Below, piece by piece: positions 1 to 8,458 of a DNA stretch of 64,000 nt. Source of the DNA: Flavobacteriaceae bacterium (GTDB lineage: Bacteria; Bacteroidota; Bacteroidia; Flavobacteriales; Flavobacteriaceae). Below the pieces are notes generated by a model. That model saw nothing but the letters and a program-made list of their open reading frames with translations, was not told the DNA's origin and did not search any database. Every line of letters begins with the position of its first letter. Within the stretch, counting starts at the first letter, position 1. The translations under genes were made by a program, and so were the position numbers. The stretch lies in assembly GCA_024644745.1 (NCBI GenBank), contig JAHEHF010000007.1, forward strand, positions 1-64,000, written 5' to 3'.

Positions 1-2
1 TT

Positions 3-317
3 TTTGGCCCCCTGATCATTAAAAAATATGACTATGCCTCGCATTTCTTTCTTAGGCAGGCGAAACAGGTAAGGCGGGCAGTCGACATGGATCTGGTTTA
101 TCTTGGTGGTGCTGATTCCAAAGATGCCGTAGAAAAGATACTCAATGCCGGGTTTGACTTTATTGCCATGGCCCGTCCTTTAATTCATGATCCTGCCTTT
201 TTAAAAAAGCTGGAATCTGGATTGCTGCAAAGATCATTGTGCAATCATTGCAATGAATGCATTGTTCAAATGGAAAGAGGAGGCATCAGTTGTGTTCTAG
301 AATCTTCTGCCACCTGA
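3..317 (+). CDS. NADH:flavin oxidoreductase (old yellow enzyme family), C-terminal part
   Basis: This is the 3' end of a gene that begins before the window; the frame is open from the first complete codon and no start is visible. The segment GADSKDAVEKILNAGFDF followed by IAMARPLIHDP is the last beta-alpha unit of an FMN-binding TIM barrel of the old-yellow-enzyme type, where the conserved glycine and arginine contact the FMN phosphate. It ends with a cysteine cluster, CNHCNEC, which in related 2,4-dienoyl-CoA-reductase-like proteins lies at the barrel end and can ligate an iron-sulfur cluster. The protein stops soon after, so the second flavin domain of the large enzymes is absent. The substrate cannot be inferred. 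Confidence 0.8.
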   Translation, partial: FGPLIIKKYDYASHFFLRQAKQVRRAVDMDLVYLGGADSKDAVEKILNAGFDFIAMARPLIHDPAFLKKLESGLLQRSLCNHCNECIVQMERGGISCVLESSAT

Positions 318-383
318 TTGCATCACATAAATTTGTAATTTAGTTTCCGTTGATTCGTCGCAATCATTCTTGAAAAACAAAAG

Positions 384-565
384 ATGAAAGGGCATACAGT
401 GAGTTTTTAGCAGAGAGGGTTCGTCAAAGACTGTCCAAATCAGGAATTGTCGTTGAAAAAAAAATGATGGGGGGATTGGTTTTTATGATCAATGACAAAA
501 TGTGCCTTGGAATTGACACTGATAAAAAAAGCCAAAGTGACAGGCTCATGGTGCGGGCGATCTGA
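384..565 (+). pseudogene. Remnant of a TfoX N-terminal-domain protein
   Basis: Reading from base 392 gives AYSEFLAERVRQRLSKSG, then VVEKKMMGGLVFMINDKMC and SDRLMVRAI before a stop at 563-565. This is the typical first half of small TfoX_N proteins (about 110 residues), including the conserved MMGGL-F segment. The ATG at 384 (ATGAAAG) is out of frame with this reading by one base, and the continuing frame has no start codon. The second half of the domain is missing; the stop is followed almost directly by the next gene. I infer an inactivated gene with an early frameshift and a 3' truncation. A sequencing error could explain the frameshift but not the missing half. Confidence 0.7.
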
Positions 566-602
566 AAAAAATATGTTTCGCTCAAACAAAGAGTAAAATT
601 CA

Positions 603-1109
603 ATGAAACTCAGATTCAAACAGGCGGGAAAGGAGGACCTTAATGAAGCTTTGGCTTATTTTAAAGCCGCCAGTCTGGCCCTGAGAGAAAAAAACCTATC
701 ACAGTGGCATTACTGGGATCAGCCTCCCGAGGACAAAATAAGCTGGGTAAAACAGGGATTTGAAAAGGGGGAGTTTTTCTTCGTTTATAATCAAAAGGAT
801 CAAAAAGTAGGTCTGTTCAGGCTTTTGGATACCGATACACTTTACTGGAATGAAAGAGGGCTTGAACACAATACAAGATATGTGCACTCGTTGGTTATTT
901 CCAGAAATGAAACGGGTAAGGGTTTAGGAAAATCCATTCTTCAAAAACTCAGGGATCAGTTGAAAAAGAATGGAATCAGCAAGTTTCGCCTGGATTGTGA
1001 TGCTTCCAACAAACGCTTGTGCAAATATTATGAAGACTTTGGCTTTATTAAAGCGGGAGAGAAGAAAACCCAATATGCGGTCAATAATTTATATGAAATG
1101 TTCCTCTAA
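603..1109 (+). CDS. GNAT family N-acetyltransferase
   Basis: The 168-residue protein has the GNAT fold signature. HSLVISRNETGKGLGKSIL (about residues 95-113) is motif A, with the Q/RxxGxG/A-type pyrophosphate loop (here TGKGLG) that binds acetyl-CoA. FRLDCDASNKRLCKYYEDFGF (about residues 128-148) is motif B, ending in the usual YE-GF strand. The length is normal for the family. The acceptor substrate cannot be predicted. It follows the TfoX remnant and precedes lpxD at a 41-base distance, so co-transcription is possible but nothing suggests a shared pathway. Confidence 0.85.
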   Translation: MKLRFKQAGKEDLNEALAYFKAASLALREKNLSQWHYWDQPPEDKISWVKQGFEKGEFFFVYNQKDQKVGLFRLLDTDTLYWNERGLEHNTRYVHSLVISRNETGKGLGKSILQKLRDQLKKNGISKFRLDCDASNKRLCKYYEDFGFIKAGEKKTQYAVNNLYEMFL

Positions 1110-1150
1110 GAGTTGATGAACAATCCTTTAATTCTCATTATCTTTCAACT

Positions 1151-2158
1151 ATGAAAACACCATCAAAATCTTATTCGGTAGCAGAACTTTGCCAGCTGAT
1201 AGACGGAAAAATGATCGGACATACCAGTCACCGCATCACTGAGCCCGAACAAATAGAAGCTGCAGGATTGCAATCTATCACCTTTATCGGTCATAAAAAA
1301 TACGTCCCACTTTGGGAAAAATCCAGGGCATCGGCTGCCGTTGTCAACCGATCTCTCGGGTTGACCGATCCCGGTGAGAACAGGTCCTTTATTGAAGTTG
1401 ACAATGCCGACCTCGCGATGGCCATATTACTGGATCATTTTACTCCGGATCCGGTGAATCTGAATTCCGGGATCCACCCCACGGCCACTGTTGATGCCTC
1501 TGCAATAATCATGGAGGGAGCAGTCATTGGGGCTCATACCTATATCGGAGCCCGGGCAAGTATTGGTAAAAACGCCATAATATTTCCGAATGTTACAATT
1601 TTGGATGAAGCAGTCATTGGAGAGGGATCAAAAATCAAATCAGGTTCAGTAGTTGCCGAAAGGTGCATCATAGGAAATCACAGTATTCTGCATGCCAATG
1701 TCAGTATCGGATCAGATGGTTTCGGGTACCGTCCGAGCCCTGATGGAAGAGGAATCGTCAAGATAACCCACATAGGAAATGTCGTGATAGGAGATCACGT
1801 TGAGATTGGATCGTCAACCTGCATTGACAGGGGTAAATTCAGTTCAACGACCATTGGAGACGGGACAAAAATAGATAACCTCGTGCAGATCGGACACAAT
1901 TGTAAAATAGGTAGATCGTGCATGATCGCGGGACTGTGCGGAATTTCAGGTTCAGTCACCCTTGGAGATGGAGTGGTGATGGCCGGTCAGGCCGCCATTA
2001 AAGATCACATCACGATTGGAAACGGCGTGACCATAGGAGGCAGATCAGGGGTCATCAACGATATTCCTGACGGACAAACCATTCTGGGCTATCCGGCGGT
2101 TGAAGCCAAAGAAACCTTAAAACAATGGGCTGTTTTAAGAAGGCTTACTAAAAAGTAG
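1151..2158 (+). CDS. lpxD: LpxD-like UDP-3-O-acyl-glucosamine N-acyltransferase
   Basis: The 335-residue protein has an N-terminal uridine-binding-like domain (residues 1-105) and a long left-handed beta-helix of hexapeptide repeats ([LIV]-G-x4; residues 106-290), then a short helical C-terminus. IGHNC at 247-251 contains His249 at the position of the catalytic histidine of LpxD. LpxD transfers a 3-hydroxyacyl chain from acyl-ACP to the 2-amino group of UDP-3-O-acylglucosamine in lipid A synthesis, in the cytoplasm. No lpxA, lpxC or fabZ lies beside it here. Flavobacteria can carry more than one LpxD-like protein, so it may be a paralogue rather than the sole enzyme. Confidence 0.82.
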   Translation: MKTPSKSYSVAELCQLIDGKMIGHTSHRITEPEQIEAAGLQSITFIGHKKYVPLWEKSRASAAVVNRSLGLTDPGENRSFIEVDNADLAMAILLDHFTPDPVNLNSGIHPTATVDASAIIMEGAVIGAHTYIGARASIGKNAIIFPNVTILDEAVIGEGSKIKSGSVVAERCIIGNHSILHANVSIGSDGFGYRPSPDGRGIVKITHIGNVVIGDHVEIGSSTCIDRGKFSSTTIGDGTKIDNLVQIGHNCKIGRSCMIAGLCGISGSVTLGDGVVMAGQAAIKDHITIGNGVTIGGRSGVINDIPDGQTILGYPAVEAKETLKQWAVLRRLTKK

Positions 2159-2181
2159 TGCTGCCATAAACAGCGATCCGG

Positions 2182-2832
2182 ATGAAAAAAAATATAAGAA
2201 CAAAATCTTTCAATATGAGAACAATCACAAGCATTTCCATTTGTTTATTTCTGGTCCTTTTCTCTTGCAATAAAGAGCGGAATAGGTCTGAAAAAATAGA
2301 AGATACCGCGAGCCAAAAAGATACGATGTCAACAAAGGAATCCGTAAAAACAGATGTTGAACCCTTTGCCCCTCAATCAACCGATGAGCAAACCGCCAAC
2401 AACCTTAAAAATTATCTGATCAATGAATTTTTAAAAGATGATATTTCCTTTCTCAAACCTGATGAACGAAAATTCCAGTTTTATAAAATCGACCTGAATG
2501 ATGACGGTAAAGAGGAGATTTTTGTCAGATTGATGAGCTCTTATTTTTGCGGCTCAGGAGGTTGTACTTTTTTACTCCTGGATAAATACGGTGAGCTCAT
2601 TACAAAATTTACGGTGACCAGGGCGCCCATCTTTGTTGAACCCACAAAAGCAAATGGATGGTCCTTGTTACTGGTCAAAGACGCGGGCGTATTTAAAGAA
2701 TTACAGTTTGATGAGGGTACTTATCCTTCAAACCCTTCACTATTGCCAAAAGCGCCTTATGATGCTCCAAGTGGTCATGCTCAGGTCATGTTTGGTGATG
2801 GCCTCTACAAGTGCAAAACCTTTGAATTTTAG
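2182..2832 (+). CDS. Hypothetical lipoprotein
   Basis: The 216-residue protein starts with a lipoprotein signal: a hydrophobic stretch and a lipobox ending LFSC, with Cys29 or so as the lipidated residue, then a polar Ser/Thr/Glu-rich linker. A second Met (base 2215) gives a more compact signal peptide, MRTITSISICLFLV, and may be the real start. The mature part contains YKIDLNDDGKEEIFVRL, an acidic DxNDDGxEE loop resembling calcium-binding FG-GAP/VCBS-like segments. No enzyme motif is recognised. It lies 23 bases after lpxD. Expected location is the periplasmic face of a membrane or the cell surface; function unknown. Confidence 0.75.
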   Translation: MKKNIRTKSFNMRTITSISICLFLVLFSCNKERNRSEKIEDTASQKDTMSTKESVKTDVEPFAPQSTDEQTANNLKNYLINEFLKDDISFLKPDERKFQFYKIDLNDDGKEEIFVRLMSSYFCGSGGCTFLLLDKYGELITKFTVTRAPIFVEPTKANGWSLLLVKDAGVFKELQFDEGTYPSNPSLLPKAPYDAPSGHAQVMFGDGLYKCKTFEF

Positions 2833-2898
2833 TGTCACATGAGCCCGAACTATTTATAAGGTGAATATCAAATGGCATAAAAACTTAAAACATTAGAT

Positions 2899-3375
2899 AT
2901 GTTTGACAGAATTGAAAGAATTCCATCAAAAAAACTACTGGGAAAATCCATGAAAATGTCCTTGAATGAAAATCGTACCTACTCTTTATGGAGTAGCTTC
3001 ATGCCGCATAGAAATAAGATCAAAGACCGGGTTGACGATCTTCTTTATTCCATGCAGGTCTATGATGATTCACTCGATTTCAAAGACTTCAGCCCTGCCA
3101 CCACATTTACCAAATGGGCAGCTGTAGAGGTGAGCAGTTTGGATCGTATTCCTGATTCTCTGTCGCCCTATCATCTTCAAGGAGGATTGTACGCTGTTTT
3201 CATTCACAAAGGAACTCCGGCTTCCTTTCCCAAAACTGCACAATACATCTTCGGACAATGGCTTCCCTCCTCGGATTATGTGCTTGACAAAAGGGAGCAT
3301 TTCGAAGTTTTCACTTCAGACCACAAACCAGATGACCCTGAATCGGAAGAAGAGGTCTGGATACCCATCAAATAA
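2899..3375 (+). CDS. GyrI-like small-molecule-binding domain protein
   Basis: The 158-residue protein matches the AraC effector-binding / GyrI-like fold: an opening strand (RIERIPSKKLLGKSMKMSL), a middle helix with LWSSFMPHRNKI, a central WAAVEVS strand, and the closing LQGGLYAVFIHKGTP segment followed by IFGQWLPSSDY and a FEVF strand. Stand-alone versions bind small molecules or, in the case of SbmC/GyrI, gyrase; the ligand here is unknown. There is no DNA-binding domain. It is 14 bases ahead of the SDR gene at 3390 and probably in the same transcript. Confidence 0.8.
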   Translation: MFDRIERIPSKKLLGKSMKMSLNENRTYSLWSSFMPHRNKIKDRVDDLLYSMQVYDDSLDFKDFSPATTFTKWAAVEVSSLDRIPDSLSPYHLQGGLYAVFIHKGTPASFPKTAQYIFGQWLPSSDYVLDKREHFEVFTSDHKPDDPESEEEVWIPIK

Positions 3376-3389
3376 GCGATTTCATCAGC

Positions 3390-4367
3390 ATGACAGCAAA
3401 GAGGATTATATCAGTTACCGGAGGGACGGGTCACCTGGGGCAGGTCCTGATCCAAAACCTTCTTGATCGGGGAATGTATGTCAAAGCTTTGATCAGAAGT
3501 AAAGACAAGCCCTTTGAGCATCAGGGTTTATCCTGGATCGAAGGTGATCTGAACAATTCAAGTGCACTGGAAACCCTGATAGATCAAAGTGAAGCGGTTG
3601 TTCATTGCGCCAGTGCCATTTCTTTAGGAGAAATTGATCAAAATCTCGTTTTCGATGTAAATGTTACGGGTACTTCAAATCTCATTGACAGCTGTTTGAA
3701 CAAGGCCGTCCGGTTCGTGTTTGTCAGCTCCTCAACAGCTGTAAAAGAAGGATTTCAGGGGGAACTTATAGATGAAACCAGTGACTATCAAACCGATACC
3801 AGATTTTATTATGCCTGGACCAAAGCCATCGCCGAACAGCGGGTATTAGAGGCGGTATCACATAAAAATCTTGATGCATTTGTCATCAGGCCCACCTCAA
3901 TTGTCGGACCGCCTGATCAAAGACCCTCCAGGTTTGGCCGTACCATACTGGATCTCAACAGGGGGCGACTTCCTTTTATTACAGATGGAGGATATGATAT
4001 GGTTGATGTAAGAGACCTAGCCCGGACCATTGTCAATAGTCTTGACAGGGCTAAAAAAGGAAATGTCTATCTTGTAGGCGGTACCTATATCAGCCTTGAG
4101 GCCCTGGCCGAATTAGCCCTGGCTCCGAAAATACCTCGAAAAATTCCTGTCAACCTGCTTCTTACACTCTTGCCTTTGATCAGGATATACGACAAATTAT
4201 TTCCCTTGAAATGGCCCGTCAACAGGCAAAGTCTTCAAACCCTGAAATACGCTTCAGCAAATCTGGATTTTTCAAAAGCCACGCGTGAATTGGGGCACCA
4301 GTCAAGACCCATCAAAGACACCATCAAGGATTTGATATCATGGTTTCATCAAAATAAAATCAAATGA
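3390..4367 (+). CDS. NAD(P)-dependent epimerase/dehydratase, 3-beta-hydroxysteroid dehydrogenase-like
   Basis: The 325-residue extended SDR starts with the Rossmann motif TGGTGHLG (residues 9-16) and has the downstream catalytic Ser (FVFVSSSTAV) and the YxxxK pair (YYAWTKA). The C-terminal half binds the substrate. The gene overlaps the next one by 4 bases (ATGA). That neighbour closely resembles steroid 5-alpha-reductases, which makes a 3-beta-hydroxysteroid dehydrogenase-type role reasonable. On its own sequence it could equally be a dihydroflavonol-4-reductase-like or nucleotide-sugar enzyme. Substrate assignment is inference from context. Confidence 0.8.
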   Translation: MTAKRIISVTGGTGHLGQVLIQNLLDRGMYVKALIRSKDKPFEHQGLSWIEGDLNNSSALETLIDQSEAVVHCASAISLGEIDQNLVFDVNVTGTSNLIDSCLNKAVRFVFVSSSTAVKEGFQGELIDETSDYQTDTRFYYAWTKAIAEQRVLEAVSHKNLDAFVIRPTSIVGPPDQRPSRFGRTILDLNRGRLPFITDGGYDMVDVRDLARTIVNSLDRAKKGNVYLVGGTYISLEALAELALAPKIPRKIPVNLLLTLLPLIRIYDKLFPLKWPVNRQSLQTLKYASANLDFSKATRELGHQSRPIKDTIKDLISWFHQNKIK

Positions 4368-5113
4368 CACTAAATACGCTTAACCTTTTATGTATGATCT
4401 GGGCCGGCATCGGCATTGGATCGTTTATATTGCTTCAATTTGTTACGGCACCTTACGGGAGGCACTTTAAAAGTGGATGGGGGCCAGAATTGCCAAACCG
4501 GGCAGGGTGGATCATCATGGAAGCACCCTCTTTGCTGATCATTCTCTTTTTTTATCTGACTTCTGATCAAAGTGCTTATGCAGGTCTTTTATCAATCCTG
4601 TGGATCATACATTACACCTACAGGACCCTTGTGTATCCTTTCAGGATCAGAACCCGTGGAAAAAAAATGCCCTGGATCATCGTTTTATCTGCCATCTTTT
4701 TTAACTGTATCAATGCCGGTCTGAATGGTTATTTCCTGGCACATTTTGATCCCTATGATATATCGTCTTTTATGAATTGGAATTTTTATGCAGGCATTGC
4801 CCTTTTTATTTCAGGCTTGCTGATCAATCAAATAAGTGATCATATTCTCATTCATTTAAGGAAACCCGGAGAATCGGGATATAAAATTCCCAAAGGCTTT
4901 TTATTCAAATATGTTTCCTGCCCGAATCTCTTCGGGGAATTGATGCAGTGGACCGGATTTGCGATTATGGCCTGGAATTATCCGGCCCTTTCTTTTCTCA
5001 TCTGGACAGGCGCTAACCTCATTCCAAGGGCATTGGGTCACCACAAATGGTACAAAAAGCATTTTGACGACTATCCTGAAAATCGAAAATCACTGATCCC
5101 TGGAGTCTTCTAA
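4364..5113 (+). CDS. Steroid 5-alpha-reductase-like membrane protein (3-oxo-5-alpha-steroid 4-dehydrogenase family)
   Basis: The 249-residue polytopic membrane protein (about six hydrophobic segments) matches the SRD5A family at both ends. Near the N-terminus VTAPYGRHF and IIMEAPSLLI parallel the APYGR and QE-PSL segments of the mammalian enzymes. In the C-terminal domain LRKPGESGYKIPKG, FKYVSCPNLFGELMQW and HHKWYKKHFDDYP are near-diagnostic and form the NADPH-binding part. The family reduces the delta-4 double bond of 3-oxo-steroids or related polyprenoid-type lipids. A generic isoprenylcysteine-methyltransferase-like (DUF1295) protein is the alternative, but the two-ended match favours a 5-alpha-reductase. 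It overlaps the preceding SDR gene by 4 bases, so the two are probably translationally coupled. Confidence 0.82.
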   Translation: MTLNTLNLLCMIWAGIGIGSFILLQFVTAPYGRHFKSGWGPELPNRAGWIIMEAPSLLIILFFYLTSDQSAYAGLLSILWIIHYTYRTLVYPFRIRTRGKKMPWIIVLSAIFFNCINAGLNGYFLAHFDPYDISSFMNWNFYAGIALFISGLLINQISDHILIHLRKPGESGYKIPKGFLFKYVSCPNLFGELMQWTGFAIMAWNYPALSFLIWTGANLIPRALGHHKWYKKHFDDYPENRKSLIPGVF

Positions 5114-5184
5114 AACAAGCTAACTCCCTGTCTTTTAAAGACTGAATTTATTATTTTAATTAATATTTAGTATCTTAGAGAAGT

Positions 5185-5220
5185 AAAAATCCTGTTGGCT
5201 AAACTGAACAGGGTTTTTCG
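5185..5220 (+). terminator. Intrinsic terminator after the 5-alpha-reductase-like gene
   Basis: A 12-base stem, AAAAATCCTGTT paired with AACAGGGTTTTT (one G-U pair), encloses a 10-base loop. The right arm ends in a T run. It lies about 70 bases after the stop codon at 5113. Confidence 0.7.
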
Positions 5221-5387
5221 TCTTTCCTTCCCTGAAATAGTTATTTAAAATTCTGATGCCCTCAAATGAGGGTTGAATGAATTGTTCTATTAATTGATCT
5301 ATTTTTTATATTCCTTGTTGGCGTATCACATTAATTTTAGATCAAACTATTAAAAAAATCCAATAACTAATCTAAATATCAAAAACT

Positions 5388-6755
5388 ATGGAATCTAATT
5401 TTGAAGACTTTAAGGGTCAAATCCGAGGAGAAATAATTCTTCCGGAAAACGAAAACTACAACGAGTCGAGAAAAGTGTATAACGCGATGATCGACAAAAA
5501 GCCCGGCATGATCGTCAAATGCGTAGACGTAGCGGACGTCATCGCCTGTGTGAATTACGGCAGGGAAAACAACATGCTGTTGGCGGTAAGAGGAGGCGGA
5601 CATAACGGCGGTGGTTTGGGCATCTGCGACGGCGGTCTGGTAATAGACCTCTCCGGAATCAAATTTGTACGGGTTGACACATCCGAGAACACCGTTCGCG
5701 TAGGTGGCGGAAACGTATGGGGGGAAGTGGATCACGGCACACATCCTTTCGGCCTGGCTGTTCCTGCCGGCATCATTTCCACAACAGGTGTGGGAGGACT
5801 GACCCTTGGAGGAGGCGTGGGTCACCTGTCAAGAAAATACGGCCTGACCATTGACAATCTTCTCGAAGCTGACATGGTACTTGCCAATGGTTCCTTTGTC
5901 ACGGTCAATGCCAGTCAGAATTCTGACCTGTTTTGGGCCATCAGAGGTGGTGGAGGAAACTTTGGCATCGTCACTTCCTTCAAATTCCAGGCGCACCCCG
6001 TGAAGAACGTTATCGGGGGGCCAACGCTATGGCCAATTGAAAAAACAGAAGAAATCATGGAGTGGTATCATGATTTCATCCATAATGCCGAAGAAGACCT
6101 TAATGGTTTCGTGGCCACGATGGTTATTCCGGGTCCTCCGTTCCCTGAATTCCTGCACATGAACAAATACTGCGGCATCGTATGGTGCTATACCGGAGAC
6201 CCGTCAAGATTTGACGAGCTTTTTCAGGTCGTCAGAGACAAGAACCCGGTCTTCGAACACGTTGGACCAATGCCTTATCCTGCCATTCAGTCTATGTTTG
6301 ACGGACTTTATCCAAAAGGAATGCAATGGTACTGGAGAGCGGATTACTTCACAGATATCGGGCCGGAAGCGAGAAAGCAGCACAAAAAATTCGGATCGGA
6401 GATACCAACACCATTCTCCACTATGCATATGTATCCGATAAGCGGTGCAGCAAGCAAGCCAGGTCCTGCCGACACTCCCTGGGCCTACAGGAGCGCCAAG
6501 TATGCCGGGGTCTTTGTTGGAGTGGACCACGATCCGGCAAATGCCGATAAGCTTACAAGGTGGGCCAAGGGCTATCAGGAAGCCCTGCATCCATACTCCT
6601 CGGGCGGTGCCTATATAAACTTCATGATGGACGAAGGACAGGAGCGTGTAAAAGCGAGTTACGGGCAAAATTATGACCGCCTTGTCGATATCAAAACCAA
6701 GTATGATCCCGGCAACTTATTCAGAGTGAACCAGAATATCAAACCGCGATCATAA
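5388..6755 (+). CDS. FAD-dependent oxidoreductase, berberine-bridge-enzyme family
   Basis: The 455-residue protein has a PCMH-type FAD-binding domain (residues 35-205) and a C-terminal BBE domain ending in YDPGNLFRVNQNI, the family's terminal motif. VRGGGHN places His72 at the site that carries 8-alpha-histidyl FAD. The second attachment site, a cysteine in the AGxCPTxGxGG segment of bicovalent members, is replaced here (AGIISTTGVGG), so a single covalent bond is expected. There is no signal peptide. Substrates in the family are oligosaccharides, alcohols or alkaloid-like compounds; none can be chosen here. The gene stands alone between two terminators and is richer in G+C than both neighbours, which hints at acquisition by transfer. 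Confidence 0.88.
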   Translation: MESNFEDFKGQIRGEIILPENENYNESRKVYNAMIDKKPGMIVKCVDVADVIACVNYGRENNMLLAVRGGGHNGGGLGICDGGLVIDLSGIKFVRVDTSENTVRVGGGNVWGEVDHGTHPFGLAVPAGIISTTGVGGLTLGGGVGHLSRKYGLTIDNLLEADMVLANGSFVTVNASQNSDLFWAIRGGGGNFGIVTSFKFQAHPVKNVIGGPTLWPIEKTEEIMEWYHDFIHNAEEDLNGFVATMVIPGPPFPEFLHMNKYCGIVWCYTGDPSRFDELFQVVRDKNPVFEHVGPMPYPAIQSMFDGLYPKGMQWYWRADYFTDIGPEARKQHKKFGSEIPTPFSTMHMYPISGAASKPGPADTPWAYRSAKYAGVFVGVDHDPANADKLTRWAKGYQEALHPYSSGGAYINFMMDEGQERVKASYGQNYDRLVDIKTKYDPGNLFRVNQNIKPRS

Positions 6756-6787
6756 TCCTCTGAAAGAGGTATCAACAATCAGACCAG

Positions 6788-6828
6788 AGAGGGATTCTTT
6801 ACATGAGGTAATGAATCCCTCTTTTTTA
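6788..6828 (+). terminator. Intrinsic terminator after the BBE-like gene
   Basis: A perfect 10-base stem, AGAGGGATTC with GAATCCCTCT, encloses a 15-base loop and is followed by TTTTTT. It is 33 bases downstream of the stop codon at 6755. Confidence 0.85.
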
Positions 6829-6870
6829 TTTTTCAAATCATTTTTTAATCCATAATCTCGCGAAAAATAA

Positions 6871-6878
6871 TACATTTG
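6871..6878 (+). promoter_or_regulatory. Bacteroidota -7 promoter box
   Basis: TACATTTG is an exact match to TAnnTTTG, 25 bases before the ATG at 6904 and just after a terminator. No clear TTG element is visible at the -33 position, so only the -7 half is supported. Confidence 0.5.
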
Positions 6879-6903
6879 ATTGATCATTCTATATTATTAA
6901 ATC

Positions 6904-8280
6904 ATGAAACTGATAACCTCATTCTTTGTGGTCCTGGTTGTTTTTTTTACATCGTCTTGCAAATCCGAAACAAAGGATCCAGACAAGGAAACCTCTCTAA
7001 AGGACCCTGAGCTCAACTATAAGGAATATGTAAAAAAAGATGCAGATCTCATCATTTCAAGAGCAGAATACCACAACAGGCTTTATGGCTTCTGGCTGGG
7101 CCAGTGTATTGCCAACTGGACCGGTCTGGTAACCGAAATGGATAAGATCGGCAATATTGGAACCCTAAAAACCGGTGATTTTTACACCCGTGACGACTGG
7201 GGCAAGCCCGATCAGCCGAGTATTTGGGGAGAAGGGGTGCCAAGCGACCTGTCACCGACCATTGATTTTGTATTTGAAGGCGTAGATGGTATTTGGGGCG
7301 CAGATGACGATACGGATATTGAGTACATGTACCAATACCTTTTGTATCAAGAGAAAACGAGTATCCTGAGCCCTGAACAAATTCGTAATGGTTGGTTGAC
7401 ACATATCAGAACCGAAGAAGAAAATTATTTATGGGTATCGAATGAAACGGCATTTGAACTGATGCAAAATGGGGTATTGCCGCCAGAAACGGGTCATCCT
7501 GATCAAAATGAGAATTTTATGATGATCGATGCTCAATTGACCACCGAACTATTTGGATTTCTGGCTCCGGCCCGTCCTGATATTGCCCTAAAAATGGCCT
7601 CACTGCCTATAAGAACCACGGCATATGAAGATGCCGCATGGATCTCTGAGTTTTATGTGGTCATGTATGCTCTCGCTTCCTTAGTAGACCAGGACCTCTC
7701 ATTGAAAGACAAAGTTGAATGGATGGCCAATGAATCCAGAAAAACACTACCTGAATCTTCCTATTCGGCTAAAATGTTCGATTATGTCAAAAAGCAATAC
7801 GATGCCGGGATTTCGTGGGAAGAAACCAGAGACAAGGTATACCAAAGGTACCAGGTGGATCAAAAGGATGGATATGACATCACTTCAAAAAATCTTTATT
7901 GCAATGGTTGTTTTGCTTCCGGAATCAATTTTGCCGCAAGCATCATTAGCTTGTTATACGGGGAAGGTGATATCAAGGAAACCATTAAAATTGGTGCTTT
8001 GACAGGTTGGGATTCTGACAACCCAACGGCCACCTGGGGAGGTCTCCTGGGTTTCATGCTGGGGAAAGAAGGCGTTGAACAGGCTTTTGACCAAAAATTT
8101 TCCGATAAGTTCAATATCCACAGAACGAGACAAAACTTTTCAAACGGAGGTATCGATACTTTTGACCATATGGCCACAATAGGAGTATTTGTTATAGACC
8201 GAGTGATACAGGAGGAGATAAATGGCGGTGTTGACCTGGTCAGGAATCAGTGGTATATCCCGTTGCCTGAAGACCTATAG
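6904..8280 (+). CDS. ADP-ribosylglycohydrolase-family lipoprotein
   Basis: The 458-residue protein begins with a signal peptide and lipobox (FTSSC, Cys19), so it is expected to be membrane-anchored and exported. YGFWLGQCIANWTG (about 61-74), GADDDTDIEYMY (132-143) and, near the C-terminus, GALTGWDSDNPTATWGG are the metal-binding blocks of the ADP-ribosylglycohydrolase (DraG) fold, with paired aspartates for two divalent metals. Classical members remove ADP-ribose from proteins in the cytoplasm. Exported Bacteroidota members with the CIANWTGL variant more probably act on sugar or nucleoside-like glycosides, but that is inference. It has its own -7 box and appears monocistronic. Confidence 0.85.
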   Translation: MKLITSFFVVLVVFFTSSCKSETKDPDKETSLKDPELNYKEYVKKDADLIISRAEYHNRLYGFWLGQCIANWTGLVTEMDKIGNIGTLKTGDFYTRDDWGKPDQPSIWGEGVPSDLSPTIDFVFEGVDGIWGADDDTDIEYMYQYLLYQEKTSILSPEQIRNGWLTHIRTEEENYLWVSNETAFELMQNGVLPPETGHPDQNENFMMIDAQLTTELFGFLAPARPDIALKMASLPIRTTAYEDAAWISEFYVVMYALASLVDQDLSLKDKVEWMANESRKTLPESSYSAKMFDYVKKQYDAGISWEETRDKVYQRYQVDQKDGYDITSKNLYCNGCFASGINFAASIISLLYGEGDIKETIKIGALTGWDSDNPTATWGGLLGFMLGKEGVEQAFDQKFSDKFNIHRTRQNFSNGGIDTFDHMATIGVFVIDRVIQEEINGGVDLVRNQWYIPLPEDL

Positions 8281-8458
8281 GTCAATGAATAGCGCATTAA
8301 AAATTGAATTTTTTAAGAATCACTTTTAAAGCAGTTTCGGGATCTTGGATAAAGTTCATTTATCTCAACTTTTATTTATCTTTAAAGAAACAAAACCATA
8401 ATGATCCCTTTGGATCAATGCAAACGACTTTAAAAAAGACCATTCTTAATTATCGCTT

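Noticed and set aside
699-887. Minus-strand open frame opposite the GNAT gene
   Set aside because: It lies wholly inside a gene with clear GNAT motifs, and its own translation has no recognisable features.
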